Source: Ornithobacterium rhinotracheale DSM 15997 (GTDB taxonomy: Bacteria > Bacteroidota > Bacteroidia > Flavobacteriales > Weeksellaceae). From it: 64,000 bases of DNA. Shown here piece by piece: positions 1 through 9,507 of this stretch. The position numbers and the translations under genes are program-made. A model generated the notes under the pieces. That model ran no database searches. It saw only the letters and a list, made by a program, of their open reading frames with translations, and was not told the DNA's origin. The DNA is taken from assembly GCF_000265465.1 (NCBI RefSeq), contig NC_018016.1, forward strand, positions 1,059,501-1,123,500. The letters are read 5' to 3'. How positions within the stretch are numbered: position 1 is the first letter of the stretch; each line of letters opens with the position of its first letter.

Positions 1-2
1 AA

Positions 3-764
3 GTTCTTAAAACACCGCTAGTTGTAGAGTCAAGTCAAGATTTCAAATTGCCATTTTTTGATGTGCCAGGAAACAAAAATCCATTTTATAGAATTGTAGA
101 AAAATATATGAATGGTATAAACTCAGAATTTTATGCACCAGAATCCGTCCTTAGCTTAATGAAACCTCTTAACGATCCAAGAATTCCATATTATTATGAA
201 AAAGGGACTAAGGCGACTGAGTACTTTGGAGTAAATGTAGATGCTGAGAAAGCAAGCAAAGAGAAGTATGCTATGATCAATATGAAAAATATAGGAAGAG
301 CTAATACGGCTGATGTTATATTGTCCTCTTCTGAAATAAATCTTCTAATTGCAGAAGCATATGCAAGAGGATTAGGCGTTGGAAAAGACTTGGAAAAAGC
401 CCAACAGTTTTTTAATAAAGGAATAAAGCAGTCTTTGCAAGAAGCCAATGTACCTTCTTCAGAACAAGATAAGTTTTTGGACACAGAATCACTTAATTTG
501 AAAAAAGCAACCGATGTGCTTGATGTAATACATACTCAACAATATATAAATTTTGCTAGCCGCCCATTAGATGCATGGACTCAAATGCGAAGAAGTGGAC
601 CGAAAGGAAAAGAAATTCCTAAGCTCACGACACCTATATTAAGTCCTTTTCCTAAAGGTGAGATTGCACGCCGTTGGCAGTATTCTCCAGACGAGCTTAC
701 AGCAAATAAATTTGCCCCTAGAATTGTACCTCAGATGTGGGAACCTATGTGGTTTGATGAATAA
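3..764 (+). CDS. SusD/RagB-family outer-membrane lipoprotein, 3' part
   Basis: The open frame runs in from the left edge, so the N-terminus and lipoprotein signal are missing and about 253 residues remain. The visible part has the hallmarks of the SusD C-terminal half: a helical stretch with SSSEINLLIAEAYARG (the TPR-like segment with a conserved LLIAEA core), then a Q-Y-I-N-F region and the terminal IARRWQYSPDELTAN block that matches the conserved P-x-R-x-x-Y-P-x-x-E ending of the family. SusD proteins sit on the cell surface and pass a ligand to a SusC TonB-dependent transporter; the partner would lie upstream, outside the window. The substrate cannot be told from this fragment. A strong hairpin follows the stop codon. 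Confidence 0.85.
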   Translation, partial: VLKTPLVVESSQDFKLPFFDVPGNKNPFYRIVEKYMNGINSEFYAPESVLSLMKPLNDPRIPYYYEKGTKATEYFGVNVDAEKASKEKYAMINMKNIGRANTADVILSSSEINLLIAEAYARGLGVGKDLEKAQQFFNKGIKQSLQEANVPSSEQDKFLDTESLNLKKATDVLDVIHTQQYINFASRPLDAWTQMRRSGPKGKEIPKLTTPILSPFPKGEIARRWQYSPDELTANKFAPRIVPQMWEPMWFDE

Positions 765-786
765 TGTTTGTAAAAAGTAATGTAAT

Positions 787-816
787 AAACACCCGCTTCT
801 TTGGAAGCGGGTGTTT
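787..816. terminator. Bidirectional intrinsic terminator
   Basis: A perfect 13-bp stem (787-799 with 804-816) around a TTTG loop, A-run on the left side and T-run on the right. It lies between the convergent susD-like gene and the next minus-strand gene, and can end transcription from both. Confidence 0.9.
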
Positions 817-820
817 TCAT

Positions 821-1369
821 TTATTCAGTACACCATACATCCACCTCGCTTAGCTGAATCGTGGAGCTTATATCACCTTTACTATTATACCTGAAATTGA
901 TTTTATAATCCTTATTCAGTTCGGGCAATTCTATCCACGGAGTTTGTTTAAAATCATTGTTGTAACGCCCCTCGTTGTCCACCAAGGGTGCATAAAATTT
1001 GGAATCAATGGATTTTACTAAATGATTGTTCTTATCTACAATAAAAACTTCTAGCGGATTACCATTGCTATAAGCATTGGCTAATGAAAACATCAGTTTG
1101 CAGCCTTTTTCTTCTGCACTTATGATGGGCGTGTATAGATTGGTTTTGAGTTTTGCTGTAGGTTTCCCTTTGCCCGAAAAAGCTGACATGTTCATGTAGT
1201 GAAAATCTTTATAATTCTTGTATTTCCATTTTCGGTATTTGTGGTTGGAGTCCACTTGCCAAGTTTCGGGTAGCCCACCAGAAAAATCCTCTTGAATCAC
1301 AATTTTTTGAGCATACAAGCCCATCGTTCCCGCAATCATTAAAAGGGAAAAAAACTTTTTCATATTCAT
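821..1369 (-). CDS. Secreted choice-of-anchor J-type domain protein
   Basis: A 182-residue protein with a Sec signal peptide (MKKFFSLLMIAGTMGLYAQ, cleavage after AYAQ-like LYAQ). The mature part starts with IQEDFSGGLPETWQ, the pattern that opens Bacteroidota choice-of-anchor J / cleaved-adhesin-type jelly-roll domains, and it ends in a beta-rich WCTE tail. ATG codons for residue 1 (MNM) and residue 3 are both possible; the signal peptide fits better with residue 3. It lies downstream of the DUF5689 lipoprotein on the same strand, 88 bp away, so it may belong to that operon. The function is probably binding at the surface or in the medium; the ligand is unknown. Confidence 0.6.
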   Translation of the reverse strand: MNMKKFFSLLMIAGTMGLYAQKIVIQEDFSGGLPETWQVDSNHKYRKWKYKNYKDFHYMNMSAFSGKGKPTAKLKTNLYTPIISAEEKGCKLMFSLANAYSNGNPLEVFIVDKNNHLVKSIDSKFYAPLVDNEGRYNNDFKQTPWIELPELNKDYKINFRYNSKGDISSTIQLSEVDVWCTE

Positions 1370-1457
1370 ACCAATTAGGTTAAGATTTTACAATGTAAAA
1401 AAATCCGTGAGAAGAGCAAACTTCCCACGGATTTTAACTAAAAGTAAAGTTATTTAA

Positions 1458-3410
1458 TTAGTTTATAAATTCAAATTCTTTGACTCCCTTTAATCCTGGA
1501 TTTTTGAAGTAGGCCTCAAGAGAACCATGTAGTTTAATTTCTTTTTTGTAATTCTCAGGCTTTGTTTTTAAGCTTAAAGCATCTCTTTCTTTTTTGGTTG
1601 GTAATTGAACTATTAAACATTTTTCAATATTGGTTTCATCTGCAGATGCTGCTATTAAAATATTTGTTTCACTACCCCAAGTTTTCATGTTGAATTCGGC
1701 ATCTTTAGTGCTATTTCCTTTAATGTCTCCTACGATAAAACCTTTAATCCATGCTTTAGTTTTGTCTTGTTTCGCTATTGCTTCAGCTACAGAGTAAGGG
1801 TTTGTTTTTGAGCCTTTCTCTGTATTTCCACCGGTGCTAGGTGGATTAGGAGTTGGATTAGGAGTTGGATTCGGATTTGGCGCAGGTGCAGGTGTTGATG
1901 TTGCAGATGTGTCAAATGTAATATCATTTTGGCTTACTACTTTGATTTGTTTTTTGCCGTTAAACTCTGTAAATGTGCCAGAAACTGTTACTATTTGTCC
2001 ATCTGTATCTAATTTTTTACGATACTCTGGGTTTGTAATTGTGGCAGTAAACTGAGGAATGTAAATCTGCAATTCTGTATTATCGCTTAAAATAAAGTGA
2101 GCTTTTTTATTAATTATTTTAATAGCTCCTTTCATTCTGACAGGTTGGTCTAATTTAAAGACAGATGAAGTTACCTCGCTTGCATTTAATACTTCTCCTG
2201 TTGTGGGAGTTGTTGGCGCAGGATTTGTCGGTGCTGAAGGCGCGGTAGCGTCACCAAATTCTACATCGCTCTCTGCCTCATAAAAGATTGCTTTAACTAC
2301 TTTTTTGTCTTTTAGAGTATAATTAGAGAAAGTTCCAGTGATAGTAACTTCTTGCCCTTCTTTATTTATTTTATCTTGGAAAGCTTTAGGCAAAGTGTTC
2401 CATAATCCTTTTTTAGCTTGAATTTGAATCACGGTGCCGTCTCCAAAATCAATGCTAGAGAATTTTCCATTAATGAGCTTGATAAAGCCATGTAATTTCA
2501 CTTTTTCATTTAATTTGAAATCGCTTTCATTTGCATTAGCTGCCTCAAGAGTTTTAATGTCTTGAGTTTGTGTTGGAGCAGTAAAATTAGGATCATCTTT
2601 AATGTTGATGTCGCTTAAATTATTAATAAATGCTTGGTAAGAATCATTGTATTTGCTCAAAATTAGCGTAATACTTCCTTTTCCTCTTGGGACAATGTTG
2701 TCTGCCCATTTTACAAAAGATGAGTTTCTTAAATCTAAAGTATTTCCATTTTCGTCTTTAATAGAAAGATTGCTAGCTTTTTCGCCTTTTGGTACAAAGG
2801 TTTGTTGCCCATTAGCCGCAGGGAAATAAACATTTTCCAAACGGATAAGTGTGCTCACATTTCCATCTTGAAGAGCCTTGCTGATGTCTGTGTACACTTT
2901 AGCTGCAGGGGTTTCTAGTTCTTTGTTGCAATAGAATTTTAAGTGATTAAAGACTTCTTTTTCTGGAATCCTTCCAACAGGGAATTTAGAGTCTTTTACT
3001 CCTAATTTTATTACTCCACGGTCTTTAGCAATAATTAAACCTTTAGCAAAGACTTTTACACGAGCACCAATTGGAAAATAGTCGCTATAACCTTTTATCG
3101 CGGCAGAAACCTCAATGCCATTGAATTCAGGAGATTTATTGTCTTGAATGATTATTTGTTGGTAGAAATTTCCTCCCTCGTCGCTTGATACTACATAGCC
3201 AGATAATATCACATTTTCAGTAATTTCATGATTGCCAGAGAAATCTTTGACTAAAGATTGAATCGGGCTAATCGTTTCATTGGCATCATCGGATACGCAA
3301 TTTAGATCTAAATTGGGCAAACCATGGTCTTCATTGTCTACACAACTCCATAAGCCAAAGCTGATAAAGAAAAGTAGAGAGAATAATTTTAAAGTTGTTT
3401 TATTTTTCAT
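1458..3410 (-). CDS. DUF5689 multi-domain OB-fold lipoprotein
   Basis: A 650-residue lipoprotein (lipobox LWSC near residue 23). Residues about 35-280 match DUF5689 (ILSGYVVSSDEGGNFYQQIIIQD, the nucleic-acid-binding-like OB module found beside secreted nucleases). Two related modules follow, each with a K-x-K/M-x-G-x-I-K-x-I-N-x-K core followed by G-x-x-V-T-V/I-x-G-T-F, so they look like an internal duplication. A Pro/Asn/Thr linker (about 505-530) leads to a C-terminal DUF6359-like module beginning NPYSVAEAIAKQ. It sits directly downstream of a TonB-dependent receptor and opposite a secreted endonuclease, which suggests surface binding of extracellular nucleic acid or nucleotides for uptake. 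That role is inferred from context. Confidence 0.8.
   Translation of the reverse strand: MKNKTTLKLFSLLFFISFGLWSCVDNEDHGLPNLDLNCVSDDANETISPIQSLVKDFSGNHEITENVILSGYVVSSDEGGNFYQQIIIQDNKSPEFNGIEVSAAIKGYSDYFPIGARVKVFAKGLIIAKDRGVIKLGVKDSKFPVGRIPEKEVFNHLKFYCNKELETPAAKVYTDISKALQDGNVSTLIRLENVYFPAANGQQTFVPKGEKASNLSIKDENGNTLDLRNSSFVKWADNIVPRGKGSITLILSKYNDSYQAFINNLSDINIKDDPNFTAPTQTQDIKTLEAANANESDFKLNEKVKLHGFIKLINGKFSSIDFGDGTVIQIQAKKGLWNTLPKAFQDKINKEGQEVTITGTFSNYTLKDKKVVKAIFYEAESDVEFGDATAPSAPTNPAPTTPTTGEVLNASEVTSSVFKLDQPVRMKGAIKIINKKAHFILSDNTELQIYIPQFTATITNPEYRKKLDTDGQIVTVSGTFTEFNGKKQIKVVSQNDITFDTSATSTPAPAPNPNPTPNPTPNPPSTGGNTEKGSKTNPYSVAEAIAKQDKTKAWIKGFIVGDIKGNSTKDAEFNMKTWGSETNILIAASADETNIEKCLIVQLPTKKERDALSLKTKPENYKKEIKLHGSLEAYFKNPGLKGVKEFEFIN
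1843..1878. repeat. 12-bp tandem repeat encoding a Pro/Asn/Thr linker
   Basis: Two exact copies of GGATTAGGAGTT (1843-1854, 1855-1866) are followed by a diverged third (GGATTCGGATTT). On the minus strand they encode the PNPT-type linker before the last domain of the DUF5689 protein. The unit length is a multiple of three, so copy-number change would only lengthen or shorten the linker. Confidence 0.8.
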
Positions 3411-3444
3411 GATGAATTATTTTTTAATGATAAAGTTTTTTTGA

Positions 3445-6228
3445 TTAAAATCTCACGAAGATGTTTAAGAAATAGCTAGTACCTTGGTCATACCAATACT
3501 TGTTGCCAAAAGTTCTTCTCTTTCTTTGGTCTGTCAAAGATTGGTAATTCGCAAGTCTTAGTTGTTCAAATCCGCTAGTGATGTAGTTTTTGTTATTTAA
3601 AACATTGTTTACAGAAAGGCTTAAGCCCACATAGTAATTTCCAATTCTGAAGGTTTTTCCAGCGTTGGCATTAAGCATAAATGCATTGTCTAATTTTTCT
3701 TGTTGAACAAATGTTTTTACAATTTCTGGACTTCTCGAGTAGTCATACACAACTTCTTGATAAGGCATACCAGTTGTTTTGTCCATAAAGAAGTTTTTGG
3801 TGCGGCGAGTTTTAGCCAGAGATACATAATTGTCTCCAAGATAATTGGCAGTAGCTCCCACCCACCAGTATTTAGGGCTTCTGTATTGGAATCCTACAGA
3901 AAATGCTTTTTGAGGAGATGCCGCTACATGATAATCTTTTATATAAGTTTTTCCTTCGTATTGGTAGCCTCCTTGGTTAGAATACTCGTCTGAAAAATAG
4001 TATAAATCTGGATTATTTTTATACAGATATTCTCCAATTGCCGCTGCAGCATTTACAGTGAAAGTGGTAGAAAGTTGAGCCTCAACCGCTAACTCTGCAC
4101 CGAAGTGTTGTTTTGCAACACCAGAAGTAACTTCGGCAGTGAATAAGTTTGCATTCGAGTTTTGATTATCTCTTTCAAGGTAACCAAAGGCAGTTTCTAC
4201 CTCATTTTTAATATCGGTGAAATATCCTGTTGCTCGAGCCTTAACGCGAGAACCTCTCAATAAATAGCTTAAATCCCCTGAAAAGATTTGAGCACTCTTT
4301 AAATCTGGGATACTCAAATTATTTGTTCTTTGTTGAGGGAACACATCATTGGCAGTAGGAGCATTGGTGAAATACGCGGCATTCATCACCACATAATTTC
4401 TACCATTTATTTTGTAAGTCACATTTAATTTAGTTCCAAAATCTAGGAAATTATGTTTTTCGCTTTTTCCTTTAGAATTTTTGTATCTATAGTAATCAAA
4501 AAGTCCGTTTCTTTGGATTGAAGTATTGGCTAATTTTAATCCTAAAGTAAAATCGAAATTATCTACTTTATAGTTTCCTGCAAGGTAAGCATCAATTTTA
4601 TCTACATCAAGCTCGTAGTTGTACTGAACGCGATTGTTTTTATAAGCCTTACGATTAGGATTACTTTCGTCGCTGTTTCCAGATTGTTCCGCATCGGCAA
4701 AATCATCTACATCAAGCACATATTTAGCCCCGAGTAAATCGTCTAATTGGCGATAAAGCGCAGAATTTGTTTTTTGATAGCTTAAATTGGCATGTACCCC
4801 AAAGGCATTAGAGATTTGATTTCTATAATTTGAGTTAAAGGTAAAAGTCTTGTCTCTATTTACATCGCTTAATAAGAAATATTTAGCCTCACCATAGAAA
4901 GTTTGGTTCAGTTGGTATAATCGTTTCCAATTAATTTGGCTAAAGTTTTCATCTGTTTTCCAAAGATTTGTAAGCTCTTCAGCCTTTTTAATATTGGACT
5001 GAGAATACATTTCAGGTATTGTATAATAGGTATAGAAACTAGGTAAATTTCTGTAATAAGTAGGAGAAGGATTTTCAGCCTTGTTCCAATCTAAACGAGA
5101 ACTAGAATTTTCCCCAAATTGGTAACCTAAAGTAGTAGTTAAGCGAGAAGTTTCGGTAATATTCCAATAATGAGTTAGGGAAACGAGAGGCTCATGTGTT
5201 TTTTTGATTCTTTCGCTACGCTTTTCTCCATCTTGGTATCCCCAGTAGGCATTATAGTCGGTGCCCATTAAATCATAAAGCTCTTGAGTATTTGGGCTAC
5301 TTGAGCTTCTGCGGTTTGGTGCTCCAAAGCCACTTAATAATAATGAATGTTTATTATTGAATCTTTTTTCGATACCTAAATAGTATGCCCACGCATCATA
5401 GAATGTGCCTGGGATTCTACCCTCGTTTGCCCAGCGGCGAGCTCCAGAAACAGTAAAGCCCCAACCTTTAGCATTGATTCCCGAGTTGTGAGTAAACATC
5501 AAACGCTGGCGGTAAGAGCGATTAGTCAAAGAATAAGATAAGCTATTTCCAGTTCTTAAGTTTGAAGGGCGAGTGTCCATGTAAGTAACTCCGCCTAGAT
5601 CTCCAAAAGTATAATCAGATGGAGCAATACCATAAGTCACCTCGGCAGGGTAGCGAGTAACATCGTTGAGCCCTCCCCAGTTTCCGAAATCCACACGGTC
5701 GTTATCAATTTTGTTCATACGCACACCGTTGAAGAATACATCGCTGTATTTGTTGTCGTATCCGCGTGGTCTAAACCAGAAAGAGCCTAATTCGTACGCA
5801 GCTACTTTTGCAAACACATCTTTAGACGATTGTAGCAAGCCCACAGAAGATTGCGTGCTAGACTCGTCGGAAGATAATTCATCTGCAGAAAGTGTAATCA
5901 CTCCCACATTTACCGATTGTGGATCATAAGAAAGGAATAAATCCCCGAGATCTATCACTTTTTCTCCATTCACTACAATATTTTGTGAATAAGAGTCGTA
6001 GCCTACTTTGTTTACTTCCACGGTGTAGGAGCCATTAGGAACATCTATGAATTGGAAATACCCAATTCTGTCAGACTGAACGCTTTGCCCTAAACCTTTT
6101 AAGGTAACTTGTGCATCGTACAAGGCCTTTTCATCGGAAGAGGATTTCACCGTTCCTGTAATTTTTGTTTGGCAATAAAGATTAAAAGAAATCATAATTA
6201 CCAAAAAACTTAACCATAATCTAATCAT
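3445..6228 (-). CDS. TonB-dependent outer-membrane receptor
   Basis: I place the start at 6228 (MIRLWLSFLVIMISFNLYCQ), which gives a clean signal peptide; the open frame extends 14 codons upstream without one. The 927-residue product has an N-terminal carboxypeptidase-like regulatory (CarbopepD_reg) domain (ITGTVKSSSDEKALYDAQVTLKG), a plug domain (about 120-230, with VFFNGVRMNKIDNDRVDFGNWGG split across two beta segments) and a long barrel ending in the aromatic F-V-R-F terminus needed for BAM insertion. It imports a ligand across the outer membrane with TonB-ExbBD energy. The downstream DUF5689 lipoprotein is probably its surface partner, with 34 bp between them. Confidence 0.9.
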   Translation of the reverse strand: MIRLWLSFLVIMISFNLYCQTKITGTVKSSSDEKALYDAQVTLKGLGQSVQSDRIGYFQFIDVPNGSYTVEVNKVGYDSYSQNIVVNGEKVIDLGDLFLSYDPQSVNVGVITLSADELSSDESSTQSSVGLLQSSKDVFAKVAAYELGSFWFRPRGYDNKYSDVFFNGVRMNKIDNDRVDFGNWGGLNDVTRYPAEVTYGIAPSDYTFGDLGGVTYMDTRPSNLRTGNSLSYSLTNRSYRQRLMFTHNSGINAKGWGFTVSGARRWANEGRIPGTFYDAWAYYLGIEKRFNNKHSLLLSGFGAPNRRSSSSPNTQELYDLMGTDYNAYWGYQDGEKRSERIKKTHEPLVSLTHYWNITETSRLTTTLGYQFGENSSSRLDWNKAENPSPTYYRNLPSFYTYYTIPEMYSQSNIKKAEELTNLWKTDENFSQINWKRLYQLNQTFYGEAKYFLLSDVNRDKTFTFNSNYRNQISNAFGVHANLSYQKTNSALYRQLDDLLGAKYVLDVDDFADAEQSGNSDESNPNRKAYKNNRVQYNYELDVDKIDAYLAGNYKVDNFDFTLGLKLANTSIQRNGLFDYYRYKNSKGKSEKHNFLDFGTKLNVTYKINGRNYVVMNAAYFTNAPTANDVFPQQRTNNLSIPDLKSAQIFSGDLSYLLRGSRVKARATGYFTDIKNEVETAFGYLERDNQNSNANLFTAEVTSGVAKQHFGAELAVEAQLSTTFTVNAAAAIGEYLYKNNPDLYYFSDEYSNQGGYQYEGKTYIKDYHVAASPQKAFSVGFQYRSPKYWWVGATANYLGDNYVSLAKTRRTKNFFMDKTTGMPYQEVVYDYSRSPEIVKTFVQQEKLDNAFMLNANAGKTFRIGNYYVGLSLSVNNVLNNKNYITSGFEQLRLANYQSLTDQRKRRTFGNKYWYDQGTSYFLNIFVRF

Positions 6229-6269
6229 GCTTTTGAATTTTTGTTTTATTTTAGCAATATCAATAAACA

Positions 6270-6277
6270 CAAATATA
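6270..6277 (-). promoter_or_regulatory. Candidate flavobacterial promoter for the TonB receptor operon
   Basis: On the minus strand this reads TATATTTG, a perfect TAnnTTTG -7 box, with a TTTG 21 nt further upstream (6299-6302). The start codon at 6228 lies about 40 nt downstream. The -33 element falls inside the first codons of the divergent endonuclease gene. Confidence 0.5.
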
Positions 6278-6282
6278 CAATT

Positions 6283-7506
6283 ATGTATCTATTTAAGGCA
6301 AATAAACGATTTAAGAAAACATTAAATCTGTTACTTTTAACACTTGTTGTGCTTCCTATTTATGCGCAACAGAAGCAATTTCAAGCGGCGGGTATAGGCT
6401 TCTATAATGTGGAGAACCTATTTGACACCATTCGTTCGGCAGGATTTGTAGATGGAAATAAGGATTATCAAGATCAGTTCTATCACATTTCAATCAGTCA
6501 AGAAGATATCCCGATTTATGCCAAAGACACCGTGAATTGCAAATGCGAACTGAATGAGAATAATCTCAAGGGCAAAAAAATCATCAGAAGCTTAATTCTA
6601 CAAAACGAATTTTCACCACAAGGTCCCAAAGCGTGGAATACTGAAAAATATAATCAAAAGCTTAAAAACTTGAGCAAAGTAATTTCCGAGCTTGGATCTT
6701 CGATCACCAAAACAGCACCCGTAGCCGTAGGATTTGCCGAGGTAGAAAACCGCGGTGTGCTAGAAGATTTAATCAATCAGCCAGCCCTTAAGCCATACGA
6801 TTACGGCATTGTGCATTATAATTCTTGGGACAAGCGAGGCATAGATGTAGGCTTTATTTATCAAAAATCAAGATTTAAAGTTACGGAAACCAAAAAATAT
6901 GAATTAGAGGCATTTAACGACAATGGTAGCCGAGACTATACACGCGACATTGTGCGCATCACAGGATTGCTCGATGGCGAAGAAATCAGCTTTATCATCA
7001 ATCACTGGCCATCTTGTCGCGGAGGGGAGGCAGCAAGCTACCCACGCCGTAAAGCTGCGGGCGAATTGCTAAAATCTATTTTTGATGAAATGGTAGCTAG
7101 AAATCCCAAAGCCAAAGTTATCGCGATGGGAGATATGAACGACGACCCTACCGATCGAAGTGTGGTAGAGGCTCTTGGAGCCAAAGGCGATATTAAAAAA
7201 GTGAAGACAGGAGATATCTATAATGCTATGTATCCTTTATACAAAAAAGGACAAGGTACATTGGCATATCGCGACAGCTGGAACCTTTTCGACCAAATGT
7301 TTTTCTCAAAAGGTTTGCTGGGCAAAGATTTCAAAACCTACGAAATGTATAAAACAGAAATATACGCCCCAAGCTACTTAATCAGCCAAGAGGGCGCATA
7401 TAAAGGTTTTCCGCATCGTATGTTTGCAGGCGATACCTACCGCTACAATGGTTATTCAGACCACTTCCCAGTATTTACCGTACTGCTCAGAGAAGTATCA
7501 AAGTGA
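6283..7506 (+). CDS. Secreted endonuclease/exonuclease/phosphatase-family protein
   Basis: The ATG at 6283 gives a 407-residue product with an N-terminal signal (hydrophobic LLLLTLVVLPIYAQ, cleaved after YAQ). Family motifs are present in order: N-V-E-N-L (metal-binding Asn/Glu), GFAEVENR (catalytic Glu), FIINHWPS (catalytic His with the surrounding Asn), MGDMNDDP (Asp/Asn pair) and SDHFPV (the terminal catalytic His). This is the DNase I-like fold. Secreted Bacteroidota members beside TonB receptor and DUF5689 genes are thought to degrade extracellular nucleic acids or release phosphate. The gene diverges from the receptor gene; its last 9 bases overlap the 3' end of the convergent hydrolase gene. 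Confidence 0.85.
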   Translation: MYLFKANKRFKKTLNLLLLTLVVLPIYAQQKQFQAAGIGFYNVENLFDTIRSAGFVDGNKDYQDQFYHISISQEDIPIYAKDTVNCKCELNENNLKGKKIIRSLILQNEFSPQGPKAWNTEKYNQKLKNLSKVISELGSSITKTAPVAVGFAEVENRGVLEDLINQPALKPYDYGIVHYNSWDKRGIDVGFIYQKSRFKVTETKKYELEAFNDNGSRDYTRDIVRITGLLDGEEISFIINHWPSCRGGEAASYPRRKAAGELLKSIFDEMVARNPKAKVIAMGDMNDDPTDRSVVEALGAKGDIKKVKTGDIYNAMYPLYKKGQGTLAYRDSWNLFDQMFFSKGLLGKDFKTYEMYKTEIYAPSYLISQEGAYKGFPHRMFAGDTYRYNGYSDHFPVFTVLLREVSK

Positions 7507-8250
7507 TAGAAAATCTTGAATGATTTTCGTAGACCCTTCGGGTAGCTCAAGCATACCCATATGACCACAAGGGAGAATATACACATGTATATTCTCTCTT
7601 TTTGGTATTAAATCCTTAAACTCTTTCTCGGTAGAAGGGTCTTTTTCGCCCAAAACGATTAAAATCGGATAATTCAATTTTTCCAGAAGATAAGTTGTGT
7701 CTTCGCGCTCGCGCATGCCACGCAAAGCCGAAACCAGCCCATCAATCGGAGTTTCCATGCCCCAGCTTTGTGCCTCGGCAATTTGTGGACGCAAGTTGTC
7801 GAGATTATCTTGCGCAAAAAGTCCTTTTACGCCCAATTCCACAAAACGCTCTTTGTTCTCCTCTGCCACGCGCACCGCTTGCAGGCGTTGAGCCTTTTTC
7901 TCCTCGCTGTCTGGCGTAGTTTTAGAGAAAAACAGTCCTAATTTTTCTACATAAGAAGAATAGTCCCTTGCAATCACCATTGCAATGTAGCCCCCCATGG
8001 AGTGCCCAATGAAAGTCGCCGAACTCACTTCCAAATCTTTGAGCAAATTCACTAAATTTCTCGCTTGGTCTTCCATGGTGTTCACCTCGTCTTCCGAGCG
8101 AGTTTTGCCATGTCCCAGCAAATCTGGAATAATGAATTTGTAGCCTGGAATCGCTTCTGCAATCGGAATCCACATTTTGTGATTTTCTAGAAAGCCGTGG
8201 AGCAACACAACAGGCTTTCCTTCCCCGATGATTTTATAGTTCATTTCCAT
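7498..8250 (-). CDS. Alpha/beta-fold hydrolase
   Basis: A 250-residue cytoplasmic protein with no signal peptide. It has the oxyanion-hole motif LLHGF near residue 17, the nucleophile elbow GHSMGG (Ser near 84), an acid on a LGEKDPST segment and the catalytic His in CGHMGMLE near the C-terminus, so the full Ser-Asp-His set is present. It resembles the esterase/MhpC-like group. The substrate is not predictable. The start could also be the Met two codons later. Confidence 0.8.
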   Translation of the reverse strand: MEMNYKIIGEGKPVVLLHGFLENHKMWIPIAEAIPGYKFIIPDLLGHGKTRSEDEVNTMEDQARNLVNLLKDLEVSSATFIGHSMGGYIAMVIARDYSSYVEKLGLFFSKTTPDSEEKKAQRLQAVRVAEENKERFVELGVKGLFAQDNLDNLRPQIAEAQSWGMETPIDGLVSALRGMREREDTTYLLEKLNYPILIVLGEKDPSTEKEFKDLIPKRENIHVYILPCGHMGMLELPEGSTKIIQDFLSL

Positions 8251-8399
8251 ATGTCAATTTTTAAATGTTTTTTTTCTAAACTTAAAAAATGTATCAAAAT
8301 CGCATTTTTGTTATGGCTAAAGGTCTTTAGTTATGACTAAAATATAGCTAAAATGCATTTTTTTTAAGACTTAATGCCTTAGCCCAAAAGGCTAAAAAA

Positions 8400-9413
8400 T
8401 TACGAATTTGCATGGTTTTTCAAGAAATCAGTAATTGGCTTTGGCGTGGGCAAATCCTTGGTTTGGTCTTTCGGGACTAAAGATAGCGAAAATTCTTCAC
8501 TTAAATTTTTTAATTCAGTATCATTTAATTTTAATTTAAAAAAATCAATGTTTAATCTCTTGTGCGTTAAAATATGCAAGACACTTTCTTGGGGAGCTAA
8601 ATTTTTAAGATTAATCGCCGTTTCCATGAGCTCTTTAGTCGGAAAATCATACATATTTTTCCAAATACCTTGCTTGTTGCGGTGGTGCATAAGCACAAAA
8701 TCATCGGAGAAAATATATAGATATTCAATTTTTTCTTCTTTTATTTTCACCTTTTTAGTCTTTACGGGCAATTCGCCTATTTTTCCATGATTAAAGGCGT
8801 AGCACGCATCTTGCACGGGGCAGAACATGCAAGTCGGGTTTTGCGGAAAACACATCGTGGCACCGAGCTCCATCACCGCTTGGTTGAAGTCGCCTGGGCG
8901 TTTGTGGCAGATGAGGTTTTGCCCCGCTTCGAAAAACTTGGCAAAACTTTTTCCCTCGGCAATATCATCATACATTCCGAGGAATCGGCTGTAGACTCTA
9001 AATGCATTGCCGTCTATCGCAGCCACGGGCTCTCCAAACGCAATCGAGGCAATGGCAGCGGCAGTGTATTTCCCAATGCCAGGGAGTTTTTGCAAAGTCT
9101 GGGAATCGCTTGGCAATTCGCCCCCAAACTCAGACACAATCATTTTTGCCGCCTTGTGAATGTTGCGAGCTCGAGAGTAGTAGCCTAGCCCTTTCCAGAG
9201 ATTGAGCACCTCTTGCTCATCGGCACGGGCAAGTGCAGTGGGCGTAGGAAACCGCTCTACAAAACGCAGATAATAATCCATGCCTTGGTTCACGCGGGTT
9301 TGTTGCAAAATGATCTCAGAAATCCAAATGTGGTAGGGGCTCGGCGCATCTCGCCACGGGAGCTCGCGCTTGTTTTGGTCATACCACAAAAGCAGTGCTT
9401 GTGCAAAATTCAT
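8400..9413 (-). CDS. mutY: A/G-specific adenine DNA glycosylase MutY
   Basis: A 337-residue protein that removes adenine mispaired with 8-oxoguanine. It has the N-terminal LPWRD start, the catalytic Glu in SEIILQQTRV, the helix-hairpin-helix LPGIGKYTAAAIAS followed by the catalytic Asp in AIDGNAFRV, and an Fe-S cluster motif C-x6-C-x2-C-x5-C (CFPQNPTCMFCPVQDAC). The C-terminal third is a NUDIX-like 8-oxoG recognition domain. Length and order are typical of the family. The gene stands alone. Confidence 0.95.
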   Translation of the reverse strand: MNFAQALLLWYDQNKRELPWRDAPSPYHIWISEIILQQTRVNQGMDYYLRFVERFPTPTALARADEQEVLNLWKGLGYYSRARNIHKAAKMIVSEFGGELPSDSQTLQKLPGIGKYTAAAIASIAFGEPVAAIDGNAFRVYSRFLGMYDDIAEGKSFAKFFEAGQNLICHKRPGDFNQAVMELGATMCFPQNPTCMFCPVQDACYAFNHGKIGELPVKTKKVKIKEEKIEYLYIFSDDFVLMHHRNKQGIWKNMYDFPTKELMETAINLKNLAPQESVLHILTHKRLNIDFFKLKLNDTELKNLSEEFSLSLVPKDQTKDLPTPKPITDFLKNHANS

Positions 9414-9507
9414 AAACGCAAAAGTACAGGATTTTTTTTGGAAGCCATGTTTTGTGAAATTTTTAGAAAAAATTTGTACTTTGCACTTTCATTAAACATT
9501 AGTTTTT

